Origin: Chloroflexi bacterium 13_1_40CM_65_17
GTDB taxonomy: Bacteria > Chloroflexota > Dormibacteria > Dormibacterales > Dormibacteraceae
Assembly (NCBI GenBank): GCA_001917815.1
Contig: MNES01000081.1
Location: 1 to 64,000 of the forward strand
Reading direction: 5' to 3'
DNA: 64,000 nt
The notes beneath the pieces were generated by a model, which did not search any database, was not told the DNA's origin, and was given only the letters and a program-made list of their open reading frames with translations. A program made the position numbers and the translations under genes. Numbering within the stretch: position 1 is the stretch's first letter; each line of letters starts with the position of its first letter. Shown one piece after another: positions 28,555-37,790 of this stretch.

Positions 28555-28955
28555 GTAGGCGAGCCCCCGCCCTGCTGCCGGCGGTCGCGCGGCGAGGAAT
28601 GCGCCAGCGATGGATTAGCCAGGTCGACGAAGACGCGCTTGCGATCGCGCAGCGATGCGACTCGGACCAGGGTTCGCAGCGCCTCGATGTTGCGTCCGGC
28701 CTTGCCGATGAAACGGCCGACGTCCGCATCCGCGAGCTTGACCTTGATGGCCACGGTCCCGCCGCCGCGCTCGAACGCCTCCACGAGCACCTCCTCCGGC
28801 TTCTCTGCCAGGGAGCGCGCTACGTACTCGACGAGCGCGCGGTAGTCGACCCCGGGCCCCGCGGGTCCGGGAGGACCTTCACGCCGGAAGCCTCGGTTGT
28901 ACCCGCCGCGCCGCTGGTCACGCCGTATCGGTCGACTTCTCTGCGCGTCGCTCAA
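28551..28955 (-). CDS. khpA: KH-domain RNA-binding protein KhpA (YlqC family)
   Basis: Small RNA-binding protein that partners KhpB in Gram-positive bacteria. The KH core contains [20 protein letters not shown] and [20 protein letters not shown], where GKAGRN is the RNA-binding GxxG loop. Unusually, an Arg/Gly-rich N-terminal tail of about 35 residues precedes the domain, and a basic tail follows it. The TTG start at 28955 has GGGAGGGG 6 bases upstream, all inside the 3' end of rpsP, giving a 38-base overlap. Confidence 0.9.
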   Translation of the reverse strand: MSDAQRSRPIRRDQRRGGYNRGFRREGPPGPAGPGVDYRALVEYVARSLAEKPEEVLVEAFERGGGTVAIKVKLADADVGRFIGKAGRNIEALRTLVRVASLRDRKRVFVDLANPSLAHSSPRDRRQQGGGSPT

Positions 28956-29190
28956 GAATCCCCTCCCGCTTCAAAAGGCTCCTAGCGGCTTCGCTCGGCT
29001 GAGCGCCCTGGTGGAGCCAGCGCACGACTTTGTCGACGTCGATCTTCACCTTTACCGGGTCTGTCATCGGATCGTAGTACCCGAGGTGTTCGATGAACCG
29101 GCCGTCTCGCGGCGAGCGCGAGTCCGCCACCACAAGGCGGTAGAAGGGATGCTTCTTGCCTCCCATCCGCCTCAGTCTTATCTTGACCAA
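28918..29190 (-). CDS. rpsP: 30S ribosomal protein S16 (bS16)
   Basis: [20 protein letters not shown] opens the protein; [22 protein letters not shown] and the LLKREGI segment are standard. 90 aa is typical. It overlaps ffh by 13 bases at its 5' end and khpA by 38 bases at its 3' end, so expression is likely coupled through the ffh-rpsP-khpA-rimM-trmD-rplS unit. Confidence 0.98.
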   Translation of the reverse strand: MVKIRLRRMGGKKHPFYRLVVADSRSPRDGRFIEHLGYYDPMTDPVKVKIDVDKVVRWLHQGAQPSEAARSLLKREGILERRAEKSTDTA

Positions 29191-30530
29191 CCCGTACCTC
29201 CTTGTCCAAGGAGCCGGCTCAAGCCGGCCCTGCCTCCGCGATTTCCGTTTCCGAACTGCTTGGCAAGCTTCTGCATCGTGTCCCTGGCCTTCAGAACCCG
29301 ATTCACGTCCGCCGGTTGAAGGCCGCTGCCGCGCGCGATGCGGCGCCGGCGGGCGCCATCGATGATCTCCGGATGAGCCCGTTCTCGCGCCGTCATCGAA
29401 AGTATCACTGCTTCCATGCGGCGGACCTGGCGCTCGGTGTCTGCGCCCGCGACCTGGCCTTTCAACGCGGCCCCTCCGGGCACCATCTCGAGGATGCCCT
29501 CCAGCGAGCCCATCTTGCGCAGCTGGCGCACCTGGACGAGGAAATCGTCGAACGTAAGGTGACCCGAGCGCAGATGGCTCTCAACCTCCTTCGCAGCCTC
29601 CTGATCGATTGATTGCTCGGCTCGCTCGATGAGGCTCAGAACGTCGCCCATGCCCAGGATTCGCGAGGCCATGCGCTCGGCGTGGAACACCTCGAGGTCT
29701 TGCGGTCGTTCGCCGGTTCCGGCGAAGCGGATCTGCTGGCCGGTGGCCAAACGCAGCGACAGCGCCGCGCCGCCGCGCGCGTCGCCGTCAAGCTTGGTGA
29801 GGATCACGCCGTCGAGCCCGATCGCCGACGCGAATGCCTCCCCCACCTTGACCGCCTCCTGTCCGGTCATCGAGTCGGCGACCAGCAGGGATTCCGTCAC
29901 CGGCACGGCGGCCTTGAGCCGTTTCAGCTCTTCCATCAGCTCGACGTCGATGTGAAGCCGGCCGGCGGTGTCGAGGATCACCACGTCGTGGCCGAGCCTC
30001 GAAGCCTCCTTGATGGCCGCGCGCGCGATGTCCTCGACGTCGCCCTGGCCGGAGTGGAACGGCACCCCCTCGCGCTCGGCCAGCAACCGCAGCTGCTCGA
30101 TGGCCGCCGGGCGGCGAAGGTCGAGCGCGACCAGCATCGGTCTGTGCCCCTCGCGCCGCGCGAGCAGGGCGAGCTTCACCGCGGTGGTTGTCTTGCCCGA
30201 TCCTTGCAGACCGGCCAGCAAGATGACGGTCGGGGGAGCCGGCGCATATCTGAGGCCTTCGGAGTTGCCACCCAGCAGCTCGACAAGCTCGGCATCGACC
30301 GCCTTGATGACCTGCTGTGGCGCCGTCAGGCCGGGCGACACCTCGACGCCGACCAGTCGGGCACGCACCCGATCGACGAACTCCTTGACGACCTTGAAGT
30401 TGACGTCCGCCTCGAGGAGCGCCAGACGAACCTCGCGTAGGCCCGCTTCAACCTCCTCGGGACGTAGGACGCCGCGTCCGGAGATCTTCTTCAGCGCCGC
30501 CGCCAGTCGGTCGCCCAATGCCTCAAACAT
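29178..30530 (-). CDS. ffh: Signal recognition particle protein (Ffh/SRP54)
   Basis: GTPase that binds signal sequences and 4.5S RNA to target proteins to the membrane with FtsY. The N domain (residues 1-90) and G domain with GLQGSGKTT (107-115), [24 protein letters not shown] and [15 protein letters not shown] are clear. The M domain (about 295-450) is Met-poor but keeps the RNA-binding region with [25 protein letters not shown]. It follows ylxM by 4 bases, the conserved SRP pairing. Confidence 0.98.
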   Translation of the reverse strand: MFEALGDRLAAALKKISGRGVLRPEEVEAGLREVRLALLEADVNFKVVKEFVDRVRARLVGVEVSPGLTAPQQVIKAVDAELVELLGGNSEGLRYAPAPPTVILLAGLQGSGKTTTAVKLALLARREGHRPMLVALDLRRPAAIEQLRLLAEREGVPFHSGQGDVEDIARAAIKEASRLGHDVVILDTAGRLHIDVELMEELKRLKAAVPVTESLLVADSMTGQEAVKVGEAFASAIGLDGVILTKLDGDARGGAALSLRLATGQQIRFAGTGERPQDLEVFHAERMASRILGMGDVLSLIERAEQSIDQEAAKEVESHLRSGHLTFDDFLVQVRQLRKMGSLEGILEMVPGGAALKGQVAGADTERQVRRMEAVILSMTARERAHPEIIDGARRRRIARGSGLQPADVNRVLKARDTMQKLAKQFGNGNRGGRAGLSRLLGQGGTGWSR

Positions 30531-30534
30531 CTGG

Positions 30535-30852
30535 CTAGCGCTCCAACTCGGCGACGCGCTGCTTCAAGCCCGCCAGCTCGCGCTCCAGCGACGCCACCTT
30601 GCGGCGGCGCCGGCCCGCTTCCGCAAGCAGGCCCAAGCGACGCTCGTACTCCTCCAGCGCCTCGGTCGAGCGCCTCACGATGTCGTGCACGGCCGCCCGC
30701 GAGGTGCCCTGGTGATCGGCGATCTCGGCCAGCGACCAATCGCTCCGCAAGGTGAGGTCGAGAACCTCGTGCTGATGCTCCGTGAGGAGCGCTCCATAGC
30801 GCTCGAAAAGGGCCAGATGGCGACTCCGAGTGGTCAGGGTGTCAAGGCGCAT
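30535..30852 (-). CDS. ylxM: YlxM/p13-like SRP-associated helix-turn-helix protein
   Basis: Sigma-70 region 4-like DNA/RNA-binding fold adjacent to ffh. LFERYGALLTEHQHEVLDLTL and the helix-turn-helix WSLAEIADHQGTSRAAVHDIVRR are typical of YlxM, reported to modulate SRP GTPase activity in streptococci. A coiled-coil C-terminus (residues 60-105) ends the protein. The ATG at 30852 is chosen by homology; an ATG at 30891 would overlap the divergent DinB gene start. Confidence 0.88.
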   Translation of the reverse strand: MRLDTLTTRSRHLALFERYGALLTEHQHEVLDLTLRSDWSLAEIADHQGTSRAAVHDIVRRSTEALEEYERRLGLLAEAGRRRRKVASLERELAGLKQRVAELER

Positions 30853-30889
30853 GCCTTGACAGCTTATCAGCCTTACAATCGGGGGCGTC

Positions 30890-31396
30890 ATGGAGCCTTT
30901 GCTGGTCGAGGCGTTCCGTTACAACAAATGGGCCAACCTGCATCTCCTCGACGTTTGCGGATCATTCACCGACGAGCAGCTCCAGATGACCGCGCCCGGA
31001 ACGTACGGAACGATTGCGTCAACGTTCTTCCACCTGGTCGCCGCGGAGCAGAGATACCTCAAGCGTCTGGGCCGAGGGGAACCGCAAATCAACGAGCGGA
31101 ATGACCCCTTCCCTGGAATCGCAGCCTTGAGGCAGCACGCTGCCCGTAGCGGCGACGAGCTGATCGCAATCGCTCCGAACGTATCGCCCGACGAAGCTCA
31201 TGAATCGCACACCGGCCGCGAGGGGGCGGTCAAGCTCTACTCAGGCGTCGTGGTCATCCAGGCGCTGCATCATGGCAACGACCACCGGACCCACATCTGC
31301 ACGATCCTCGGCCACAACGGCCTGACATACGGAGACATGGACGTTTGGGCGTACGGTGATGCCACGGGTGGGATCGTGCGCACCGGAGCGACTTAG
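30890..31396 (+). CDS. DinB-family metal-binding protein
   Basis: Four-helix bundle protein of the DinB/YfiT superfamily. The expected three-His metal site is visible: one His in FFHLVAAEQRYL near residue 48 and two in the C-terminal HHGNDHRTHICTIL helix (near 125-131). Members include bacillithiol or mycothiol transferases and DNA-damage-induced proteins; the function here is not inferable. It is followed after 3 bases by an AsnC-type domain gene, so probably an operon. Confidence 0.9.
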   Translation: MEPLLVEAFRYNKWANLHLLDVCGSFTDEQLQMTAPGTYGTIASTFFHLVAAEQRYLKRLGRGEPQINERNDPFPGIAALRQHAARSGDELIAIAPNVSPDEAHESHTGREGAVKLYSGVVVIQALHHGNDHRTHICTILGHNGLTYGDMDVWAYGDATGGIVRTGAT

Positions 31397-31399
31397 TCG

Positions 31400-31696
31400 A
31401 TGCTCACCGCTGTGATCCTCGTGAAGTCCACTCGCGATGCGCTCACCGATCTCGGGCCCAAGCTCGCCGACGTTCCGGGCGTGGCCGAGGTCTATACGGT
31501 GACCGGCGAGTGGGACTTCGTCGCGATCGTGAGGGTGCGGGAGCACGATGATCTGGCTGAGGTGGTGACCCAACGTCTCACGAAGCTGGATGGCATCGAG
31601 CGCACTCAGACGATGGTCGCCTTCCAGCAATTCTCAGCCCATGACCTGGAGGCGATGTTTGGCCTGGGGCTCGAGGACACCGGCCTCAACCGCTAG
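31400..31696 (+). CDS. Stand-alone Lrp/AsnC ligand-binding (RAM) domain protein
   Basis: 98 residues correspond to the C-terminal effector-binding/oligomerisation domain of Lrp/AsnC regulators: VPGVAEVYTVTGEWDFVAIVRV, then a conserved helix and a final strand (ERTQTMVAF). There is no DNA-binding domain. Such proteins may sense small molecules or modulate full-length Lrp partners. It converges on the PHP gene with a four-base overlap of the 3' ends. Confidence 0.92.
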   Translation: MLTAVILVKSTRDALTDLGPKLADVPGVAEVYTVTGEWDFVAIVRVREHDDLAEVVTQRLTKLDGIERTQTMVAFQQFSAHDLEAMFGLGLEDTGLNR

Positions 31697-32397
31697 ATCC
31701 GACCACTCAGCCGGCGCAGCGGCAGCTCGACCATTGCGCGCCACTGCTGGCGCAGCGCGATGTCTCGCGGCACAGTTCGCTTCGCCTTCCCTCGACGCGG
31801 GGTCGTCCGGCGCCGCAAGATGGCGGTCCTGAAGTCGCCCTCGTATGCGGTGACGACCTGCGCGATGTCATGCAGGCCGAAATGGCAGTCGCTGGCCCCG
31901 ATCGAAGCGCCGAGGCGTTCGCGATTGGCACTGATGAACTGGTCGAGCATCCTCCTGCGGCGCGAGCCGGCCGGCGCCGTGAACATGACCTCGATTCCAT
32001 CGACCGGCTCCTTCTCGATGAGGCGGCTCAACATGGCGGGCTGAATCGACCCGAAGTAAACCGGCATGAAGGGGTGCGGGATGATCACCAGCCCGCCCTG
32101 GTCGTGAATCGCCGCCACCGTGTCGGCCACTGACATCCCGCGTTTGATTGGCTTCTCGAGGAACCATCCGAGTATGTGTGTCTGCGCCGGCCAGCCCGTG
32201 GTGACCTCCTGGCCGGCCACGACCGCAAGTCCGGCCGCGTCCCCACGCTCCACGACTTCCTGCGCGGCGGCCATCGTGTCGTGGTCGGTGATGGCGATGA
32301 GATCGAGTCCCGCGCCGACGGCAGCCTCGACCAGCTCCGCCGGCGTCACCATCCCGTCGGAAGCCAGCGTGTGGCAATGAGGATCCGCGATTGGCAC
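31693..32397 (-). CDS. PHP-domain phosphoesterase
   Basis: Polymerase/histidinol-phosphatase fold hydrolase. Motif I DPHCHTLASDG and ITDHDTMAAAQE provide the first metal ligands. GQEVTTGWP, HPFMP and a late SDCHF supply the others. Related proteins act as nucleoside 3',5'-bisphosphate nucleotidases or oligoribonuclease-like enzymes (YciV/RnaAM), but specificity is not certain. It lies 2 bases downstream of ftsY. Confidence 0.9.
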   Translation of the reverse strand: MPIADPHCHTLASDGMVTPAELVEAAVGAGLDLIAITDHDTMAAAQEVVERGDAAGLAVVAGQEVTTGWPAQTHILGWFLEKPIKRGMSVADTVAAIHDQGGLVIIPHPFMPVYFGSIQPAMLSRLIEKEPVDGIEVMFTAPAGSRRRRMLDQFISANRERLGASIGASDCHFGLHDIAQVVTAYEGDFRTAILRRRTTPRRGKAKRTVPRDIALRQQWRAMVELPLRRLSGRI

Positions 32398-32399
32398 CT

Positions 32400-33287
32400 C
32401 TAGTCCTCGACGAACAGAGAACGCACGAAAGCCTCCGGATCGAATGGCTCGAGATCCTCGATGCCCTCCCCCACACCGGCGAGCTTGACCGGGACGTCGA
32501 GCTCTGACTCGATCGCGATCACCGCGCCGCCCTTAGCGCTTCCGTCGAGCTTCGCAAGCACGAGTCCAGTGATCGGGATCGCTTTATGGAACGCGCGCGC
32601 CTGCGCCAGGCTCGAAAGCCCGAGCACGGCGTCGAGCACGAGCAGCGACTCAAAGGCCCCGCCGTCGAGAGCCTTCGTCGCCACGCGTCCGACCTTCGCT
32701 AGCTCCTGCAGCAGGTTGTGCTGCGTCTGGAGGCGGCCGGCGGTATCGACGAGCACGACGTCGTGGCCCCGGCGGCGCGCGTGGCGAACACCGTCAAAGA
32801 CGACGGCTGCCGGGTCACCGTCAGGCGCTCCGGCAAAGCTCGCCGCACCTGCGCGCTCGGCCCACGCAACCATCTGCTCGATCCCGGCTGCCCGGTACGT
32901 GTCCGCCGCCACAACCAGCGGATTCCTCCCCTGCGTGCGAAGGCGATATGCCAGCTTTCCAATCGCCGTCGTCTTCCCCGCGCCGTTGATCCCGTAAAAG
33001 AGGACGCACGCCGGGTCGCCGTAGAGAACCAGCTCGCGCGGTTCCTTAGACATCACCGACAGCACCGCATCGACGAGTGCCGCGACGGCCTCGTCTCGAG
33101 TCCGTGGGCTACGCGCGCGAACAGAGCCCGCAAGGCGCTCCGCCATCGCCGGCCCGATGTCGCCCGCGACCAAGAGCGCTTCGAGCTCGTCGTAGTACCC
33201 GGGCGCCAGCGGCGGGTTCAGGGCACGAATCCCGGCGGCGAATACCTTCCGCGTTCGGCCGCTGACGCGGCTCCAAACGCTCGTCAC
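32400..33287 (-). CDS. ftsY: Signal recognition particle receptor FtsY
   Basis: Membrane-associated SRP receptor GTPase. The G domain shows GINGAGKTT (residues 99-107), ADTYRAAGIEQM (usually DTFRAAAxEQL), VDTAGRLQTQHNL and LAKLDGSAKGGAVIAI. The N domain is short and the acidic A domain is absent, so 295 aa is a minimal FtsY. It is 9 bases downstream of smc, as in B. subtilis. Confidence 0.97.
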   Translation of the reverse strand: MTSVWSRVSGRTRKVFAAGIRALNPPLAPGYYDELEALLVAGDIGPAMAERLAGSVRARSPRTRDEAVAALVDAVLSVMSKEPRELVLYGDPACVLFYGINGAGKTTAIGKLAYRLRTQGRNPLVVAADTYRAAGIEQMVAWAERAGAASFAGAPDGDPAAVVFDGVRHARRRGHDVVLVDTAGRLQTQHNLLQELAKVGRVATKALDGGAFESLLVLDAVLGLSSLAQARAFHKAIPITGLVLAKLDGSAKGGAVIAIESELDVPVKLAGVGEGIEDLEPFDPEAFVRSLFVED

Positions 33288-33296
33288 GTGCGTGGC

Positions 33297-36200
33297 TCAG
33301 CCCGCCTGGGCAGTCGTTGTGGTGGCGCGAGCTGCGGGCTTGCGAATGTCTTCCAGGCGCACGGAGACGATGCTCGAGGCGCCGCTCTCGTCGAGGTGAA
33401 TTCCGTACAGGGTGGATGCATGAGACATCGTGACGTGGTTGTGGGTGATGACGAGGAACTGCCGCTGCGTGCCCAGCCGCGCCACCATCTCGCCGAAGCG
33501 GCCTACGTTTGCGTCGTCGAGCGCGGCATCGACCTCGTCGAGAACCGTGAATGGGCTGGGGTTGACCTCATCCAGCGCGAGCACGAGGGCGAGCGCCGCA
33601 AGTGACCTCTCACCAGACGACAGGAGCGTGACGTTCTGCAGCCGCTTGCGCGGTGGCTGGACCAGGATTTCGACTCCCGATCGCGGACCCTCGTCGCCGT
33701 CGGCGTGCCGCAGCGTGGCGCGGCCGCCGGGCGCCAGCTGCGAGAAGTACTCGTGGAAGTTGGCCGCGACTGCGCCGAACACCGCCTCGTATCGCGATTC
33801 CTCCTCCGCTCGCAGCTTGCCGATGAGCTGCTCCAGGTCGCCGCGGGCGGCCGCGATGTCTTCGAGCTGGGTCCGCATGGTTTCGAAGCGCTCTTCCAGG
33901 TCTCGACACTCGGCTTCGGCGAGAGCGTTCGTCGGACCGATCTCCTCGAGACGGCGCTCCAGGGCACGCATCTCTCTCTCGCGTGCCTTACCACCGGGAA
34001 TCTCCTCCGGCGCCACTCCGTCCGGCATGCGCTGGCGGATCTCCTCCATCCGGGCAGATAGGAGCTCTGCTTCGCGCGTGATGAGCTCGAGATTGCCCTC
34101 GAGCGTGCCGGCCTTCAGCCGAGCATCGATTCGTGCTTCCTCCAGCGCCACGAGACGGCGTGCACCTTCCGCCATCTCGGCCTCTTCGCCGGGCGATTCG
34201 TCCTCGGCCGCCTCGAGGCGCGCCTTCGCAGCCTCGGCCTCGCCGCGGAGCCGGGGCACCAGGTCGGCCGCCCCCGCGGCGCTCGTCTCCGCATCCGCCA
34301 CCCGCCCGGCTCTTTCCTGGGCTGTCTGGCGATGTCGAGCCAGGTCTTCGTCAACGGCGTGCAACCGATTCTGGAGGTCTTCGCGCCGGTCGTGCCACCG
34401 CGCCCGTTCCAGCTCGATGTGCTGGATCGCCGACCTGTGCGTTGCGACAGCGTCAACCCTTTGGGCGGCGGCGGATGCCGCATCTTCGGCGTCTTTCACG
34501 ATCCGCTCCAGGTCGGGCAGCTTGGCCGCATCGAGCCTCTCCGCCTCCCGGGCGGCTTCGAGAAGGCGCCTCGACTCGTCGAGGCTGGTGGCTCCTGCGG
34601 CGCGCCTCCGTAGGTCGTCGAGCGCCGATTCGGAAGTCCTGACTCGGGCTGCTGCGTCCCGCGCCTCCGCGGCTGCGGGCGCGAGCTCATCCATTTCCTC
34701 CCGGAGCCGCGCCCGGCGCGCGTCGATCTCCAGCCGGGGGTCGGAACCGGCGCGCACGAGACCCGGTTCGCGATAGACGCCGGCGATGGTCACGTCCACG
34801 CCGACGACAACTTGTCCGAGCAGGCGCTGCGCGACGAGCTGATAGCCGGGACGGATGCGAACGTGATGGAACATCGATCCGGGCTTGGGCGCCGGCGCTG
34901 TTTCGATCGGGTAGAGGACCGTGCGCTGCGAACCTTGGACCTCGCCCGCTCGACCCGCCGCGTCTTCATCGCCGGCGACAAGCGCGTCCGCCAGAGGACC
35001 GAGGGCCGCCGTTAGAGCGCGCTCGTAACCTGGCTCGGCCGTCACCACCTCGCCGAGGCGCAGCAGTCCCGCCCCGTCCGTTGAAGGCCGCAAGGATTCG
35101 AGTCCCTCGAGCTCTGAACGCAGCCTCGTGATGGAGACCGCGGCGGCGTCCGCGGTGGCTGCAGCCGACCTCGCTTCGGCAAGAGCCGCTTCGGCAGCGG
35201 GGATCCGGCCGGCGGCATCAGCCCCGGCCTCGAGGCGGGCCACCTGCTCTTCGAGGAACTCTCGTCGCGTACGAAGCGCGGCCAGCGCGGAGGCTGCGAT
35301 CGCCACCGAGCGCCGCGCCTGCTCAGCGGCGCGCTGAGTGTGTTGAACCTCGAGAGGGTCGACGTCGACCGGCGCGTCAGGAAGCGGTGCCAGCTCTTCG
35401 AGCGCGCGAGCGGCGTGTTCGGTGTCGGCCTGGAGCTGGCCCCGAAGCGCCTCAGCGGCCACCGCCTGCCTGGCGTTCTCAATTTCGTCGCGCCGCAGCG
35501 CCTCGGCCAGCGCCCGATGGCTCTCGGCCCGTGCCTCGCTCAGCTCGAGCGAGTGGTGGGCGGCCGCCAGCTCCAGCCTCAGCCGGCCAAGCGTGTTCTG
35601 GCGGCTGAGTCTGCGGTCCTGGGCGGCCTGCATCTCGGAGCGCCAGCCTGCGAACTCGGCCTCCGCCGCCTGCGCCTGCTCGCGGGCTTCGATCAGCCGC
35701 CGTTCCAGCGACTGCGCCTGCACACTCGCCCGGCGGTGCGCATCTCGCGCCTCGCGCCACTCCTCCCACACCATGCTTCCGCGCAGGAGCTCGAGCCTCG
35801 CCAGCGCCTCCGCCGCCTCCCTGGCCGAAGCGGCCTGGGCGCGCACGACCTCCAGCCGAGGCTCGATCTCGGATCGCAAGTCCTCGAGGCGGAGCAAGTT
35901 CTGAGCGAGCTCGGTCAGGCGCTGCACGGCCTCCTGCCGCCGAGCTTTGACGCCACGAACCTGTGCCGCCTCTTCGAGAAGCGCCCGGCGCTCCGCCGGC
36001 GAGCACACGACGATCGTCTCGATATCGCGCTGGTCGATGATCGCGTACGAATCGACGGTGAGACCGGTCGAGGCGAGGAGGTGGATCAGGTCGCGACGCC
36101 GGACCCGCGTGCCGTTCAGGAAGTAGTCGCTCTCGCCGTCCCGCTCGACCCGGCGCTTGATGGCGACCTCGTGATAGTCGACCGGAAGCCGCCCCGCGGT

Positions 36201-36458
36201 GTTGTCGAACACGACCGTGACCTCGGCGTAGGCCGCCCGTGAGCGGCGCTCCCCGCCGGCATAGATGACCTCTTCCATCTTCTTCCCGCGAAGATCCCGA
36301 GCCTGGCCCGAGCCGAGAACCCACTTTATGGAGTCGACGATGTTGGTCTTGCCCGAGCCGTTCGGACCCACGATGGCGGTGACGCCGCCTTCGAATCGGA
36401 TCTCGGTCGGCCGGGCGAACGTCTTGAAGCCCAGCAGGCTCAGCGAGCGGAGGAACAA
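33297..36458 (-). CDS. smc: Chromosome segregation protein SMC
   Basis: ATPase that compacts and individualises chromosomes with ScpA/ScpB. The N-terminal head has Walker A GPNGSGKTN (31-39). Long Ala/Arg/Glu-rich coiled coils surround the hinge near residues 460-580 (GYERALTAALGPLADALVAG). The C-terminal head has Walker B with VLDEVDAALDDANV. The signature loop is LSSGERSLAALAL, where LSGGEK is usual. At 1053 aa it is about 100 residues shorter than typical bacterial SMC, mostly in the coiled coil. The start is TTG with GAGG 4 bases upstream. Gene order rnc-smc-ftsY is conserved. Confidence 0.96.
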   Translation of the reverse strand: MFLRSLSLLGFKTFARPTEIRFEGGVTAIVGPNGSGKTNIVDSIKWVLGSGQARDLRGKKMEEVIYAGGERRSRAAYAEVTVVFDNTAGRLPVDYHEVAIKRRVERDGESDYFLNGTRVRRRDLIHLLASTGLTVDSYAIIDQRDIETIVVCSPAERRALLEEAAQVRGVKARRQEAVQRLTELAQNLLRLEDLRSEIEPRLEVVRAQAASAREAAEALARLELLRGSMVWEEWREARDAHRRASVQAQSLERRLIEAREQAQAAEAEFAGWRSEMQAAQDRRLSRQNTLGRLRLELAAAHHSLELSEARAESHRALAEALRRDEIENARQAVAAEALRGQLQADTEHAARALEELAPLPDAPVDVDPLEVQHTQRAAEQARRSVAIAASALAALRTRREFLEEQVARLEAGADAAGRIPAAEAALAEARSAAATADAAAVSITRLRSELEGLESLRPSTDGAGLLRLGEVVTAEPGYERALTAALGPLADALVAGDEDAAGRAGEVQGSQRTVLYPIETAPAPKPGSMFHHVRIRPGYQLVAQRLLGQVVVGVDVTIAGVYREPGLVRAGSDPRLEIDARRARLREEMDELAPAAAEARDAAARVRTSESALDDLRRRAAGATSLDESRRLLEAAREAERLDAAKLPDLERIVKDAEDAASAAAQRVDAVATHRSAIQHIELERARWHDRREDLQNRLHAVDEDLARHRQTAQERAGRVADAETSAAGAADLVPRLRGEAEAAKARLEAAEDESPGEEAEMAEGARRLVALEEARIDARLKAGTLEGNLELITREAELLSARMEEIRQRMPDGVAPEEIPGGKAREREMRALERRLEEIGPTNALAEAECRDLEERFETMRTQLEDIAAARGDLEQLIGKLRAEEESRYEAVFGAVAANFHEYFSQLAPGGRATLRHADGDEGPRSGVEILVQPPRKRLQNVTLLSSGERSLAALALVLALDEVNPSPFTVLDEVDAALDDANVGRFGEMVARLGTQRQFLVITHNHVTMSHASTLYGIHLDESGASSIVSVRLEDIRKPAARATTTTAQAG

Positions 36459-36515
36459 ATTCGCCTCAAGGTAGCAGATGTGGGGCCCATCTGAATCCCG
36501 GATACAACCTGTGCG

Positions 36516-37466
36516 CTACTCCAGGGGTTCTCCGAACTGGCGACTTCTTACGGGCGGCTGTTCGGATTCACGCCCCTCTCCCTGACCCTCTCCCTGACCC
36601 TCTCCCAGATGGGGAGAGGGGATTGGGTCCGGCACGACGGTGAGGGTCGTGGCGGTGGATGCCTCCGCGTCGTTGGGGGCGGAGGGGACCGAGCGAGCGC
36701 GGGAGGGGCGGCGCTGACGCGGCCTTGGCGACCTGGCCGGCTTGGTTGCGTTCACCGGCGCCGCCGGCTGAGCACCCAGGCTCCGCAAGGCCGCCCTCGC
36801 GGCCTCTTGCTCGGCCTCCTGCTTGGTTGCACCGTGGCCCGTGCCGAGGGGCTCTGAGCCGGCGAAGACGACCGACGTGTACTCGCGCTGACTGCCCACG
36901 CGTGCACCCTCGCTGTCGTAGAACGGGGTCTGGCCGAACCGCTCCTGAGCGACCTGTTGAAGCCGACCCTTGAAGTTCTCGTCCTGAACCGGAGACGGCA
37001 GCGATCGGTAGCGGTTCAGGTAGTAGTGGTACGCGGCGTCATAGCCCGCATCGAGGAACACGGCGCCCAGCACCGCCTCAAACCCGTTCGCGAGGAGCGA
37101 TTTCAAGTTTCGCCCCCCACCCTTGGCGATGCCCTTCCCGAGATTCAGGTAGCTCCCCAGGTCGAGCTGCTCGGCCATCTGGGCCAGGGTGTTCGTGTTG
37201 ACCATCGCCGAGCGTGTCTGCGTCAGCTCACCCTCGGTCGCGCCGGGGTGATGCTTGTACAGGTACTCGGCGGTGATCAGCTGCAGGACCGCATCCCCGA
37301 GGTATTCGAGACGCTCGTTGTCCCGCGGCGACTGCTGCGGGTTCTCGTTGGCGAACGAGCTATGAGTTACCGCCTCGAGTAAAAGGTTCGGATCTCGAAA
37401 ATGAATCCCGATCTTCTGCTGGAGCTGCTGTAACGACTGCGCGAGAGGAGCTGCGCTCTGTGCTAT
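36516..37466 (-). CDS. rnc: Ribonuclease III with apparent ATA start and repeat-derived tail
   Basis: Cleaves double-stranded RNA, including rRNA precursors. The essential N-terminal segment ([21 protein letters not shown], then [12 protein letters not shown]) is encoded up to 37466, but no ATG, GTG or TTG occurs there. The first such codon is the ATG at 37205, which would delete the catalytic signature. The proposed start is ATA at 37466, overlapping the acpP TAG (ATAG) with AGGAGAAGG 7 bases upstream. With this numbering the metal ligands are Glu51, Glu54, Asp58 and Glu130; Asn127 replaces the usual Asp. A dsRBD follows (about residues 158-230). The last 80 residues are a basic, Pro-rich tail that includes [15 protein letters not shown] from repeat B3. 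Confidence 0.9.
   Translation of the reverse strand: MAQSAAPLAQSLQQLQQKIGIHFRDPNLLLEAVTHSSFANENPQQSPRDNERLEYLGDAVLQLITAEYLYKHHPGATEGELTQTRSAMVNTNTLAQMAEQLDLGSYLNLGKGIAKGGGRNLKSLLANGFEAVLGAVFLDAGYDAAYHYYLNRYRSLPSPVQDENFKGRLQQVAQERFGQTPFYDSEGARVGSQREYTSVVFAGSEPLGTGHGATKQEAEQEAARAALRSLGAQPAAPVNATKPARSPRPRQRRPSRARSVPSAPNDAEASTATTLTVVPDPIPSPHLGEGQGEGQGEGRESEQPPVRSRQFGEPLE
36573..36622 (+). repeat. Family B repeat copy 3, inside the 3' end of rnc
   Basis: Two direct copies of CTCTCCCTGACC are followed by the hairpin CCCTCTCCC-AGATG-GGGAGAGGG (36598-36620). Copies 1 and 2 are intergenic, whereas this one is read through in the rnc frame and encodes a Gly-Glu-Gly-Gln repeat tail. Confidence 0.75.
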
Positions 37467-37711
37467 GAGCCGGCCTTCTCCTGTATGTATTCCCAGGCCT
37501 GACCGACGGTCGTGATCTTTTCGGCGTCCTCGTCGGGAATCTCGAGACCTGTGTTCTCTTCGAATGCGTAGATCAGCTCGACAAGATCGAGCGAGTCGGC
37601 GTTCAAGTCCTCCTGGAAGGAGGCGTCCATCGTCACCTGCTCGGGCTCGCAGCCAAGTCGCTCGACCACGATGTTCTTGAAGTCTTCGAAGCTCAGTTTC
37701 TGGGTTTCCAA
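37463..37711 (-). CDS. acpP: Acyl carrier protein
   Basis: Carries growing acyl chains on a 4'-phosphopantetheine arm in type II fatty-acid synthesis. The attachment Ser is residue 40 in [10 protein letters not shown]. 82 aa with the acidic helix II ([19 protein letters not shown]) typical of AcpP. The start is TTG with GGAGG 5 bases upstream. The TAG stop overlaps the proposed ATA start of rnc, and acpP-rnc adjacency is conserved. Confidence 0.97.
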   Translation of the reverse strand: METQKLSFEDFKNIVVERLGCEPEQVTMDASFQEDLNADSLDLVELIYAFEENTGLEIPDEDAEKITTVGQAWEYIQEKAGS

Positions 37712-37790
37712 TCTCGCCTCCAGCGCCGCATCGGTTGTTGGGGGTTTGCCAATCTACTCTACCAGCACTCGCAAACGCCCGCCCCCGCGG

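Noticed and set aside
28918-28955. Frameshift between rpsP and khpA suggested by the 38-base overlap
   Set aside because: Both proteins are full length, and khpA has its own strong GGGAGGGG site inside rpsP; this is a true overlap.
36516-37205. rnc starting at ATG 37205
   Set aside because: It would remove [12 protein letters not shown], the catalytic signature, although the frame upstream is open and clearly RNase III.
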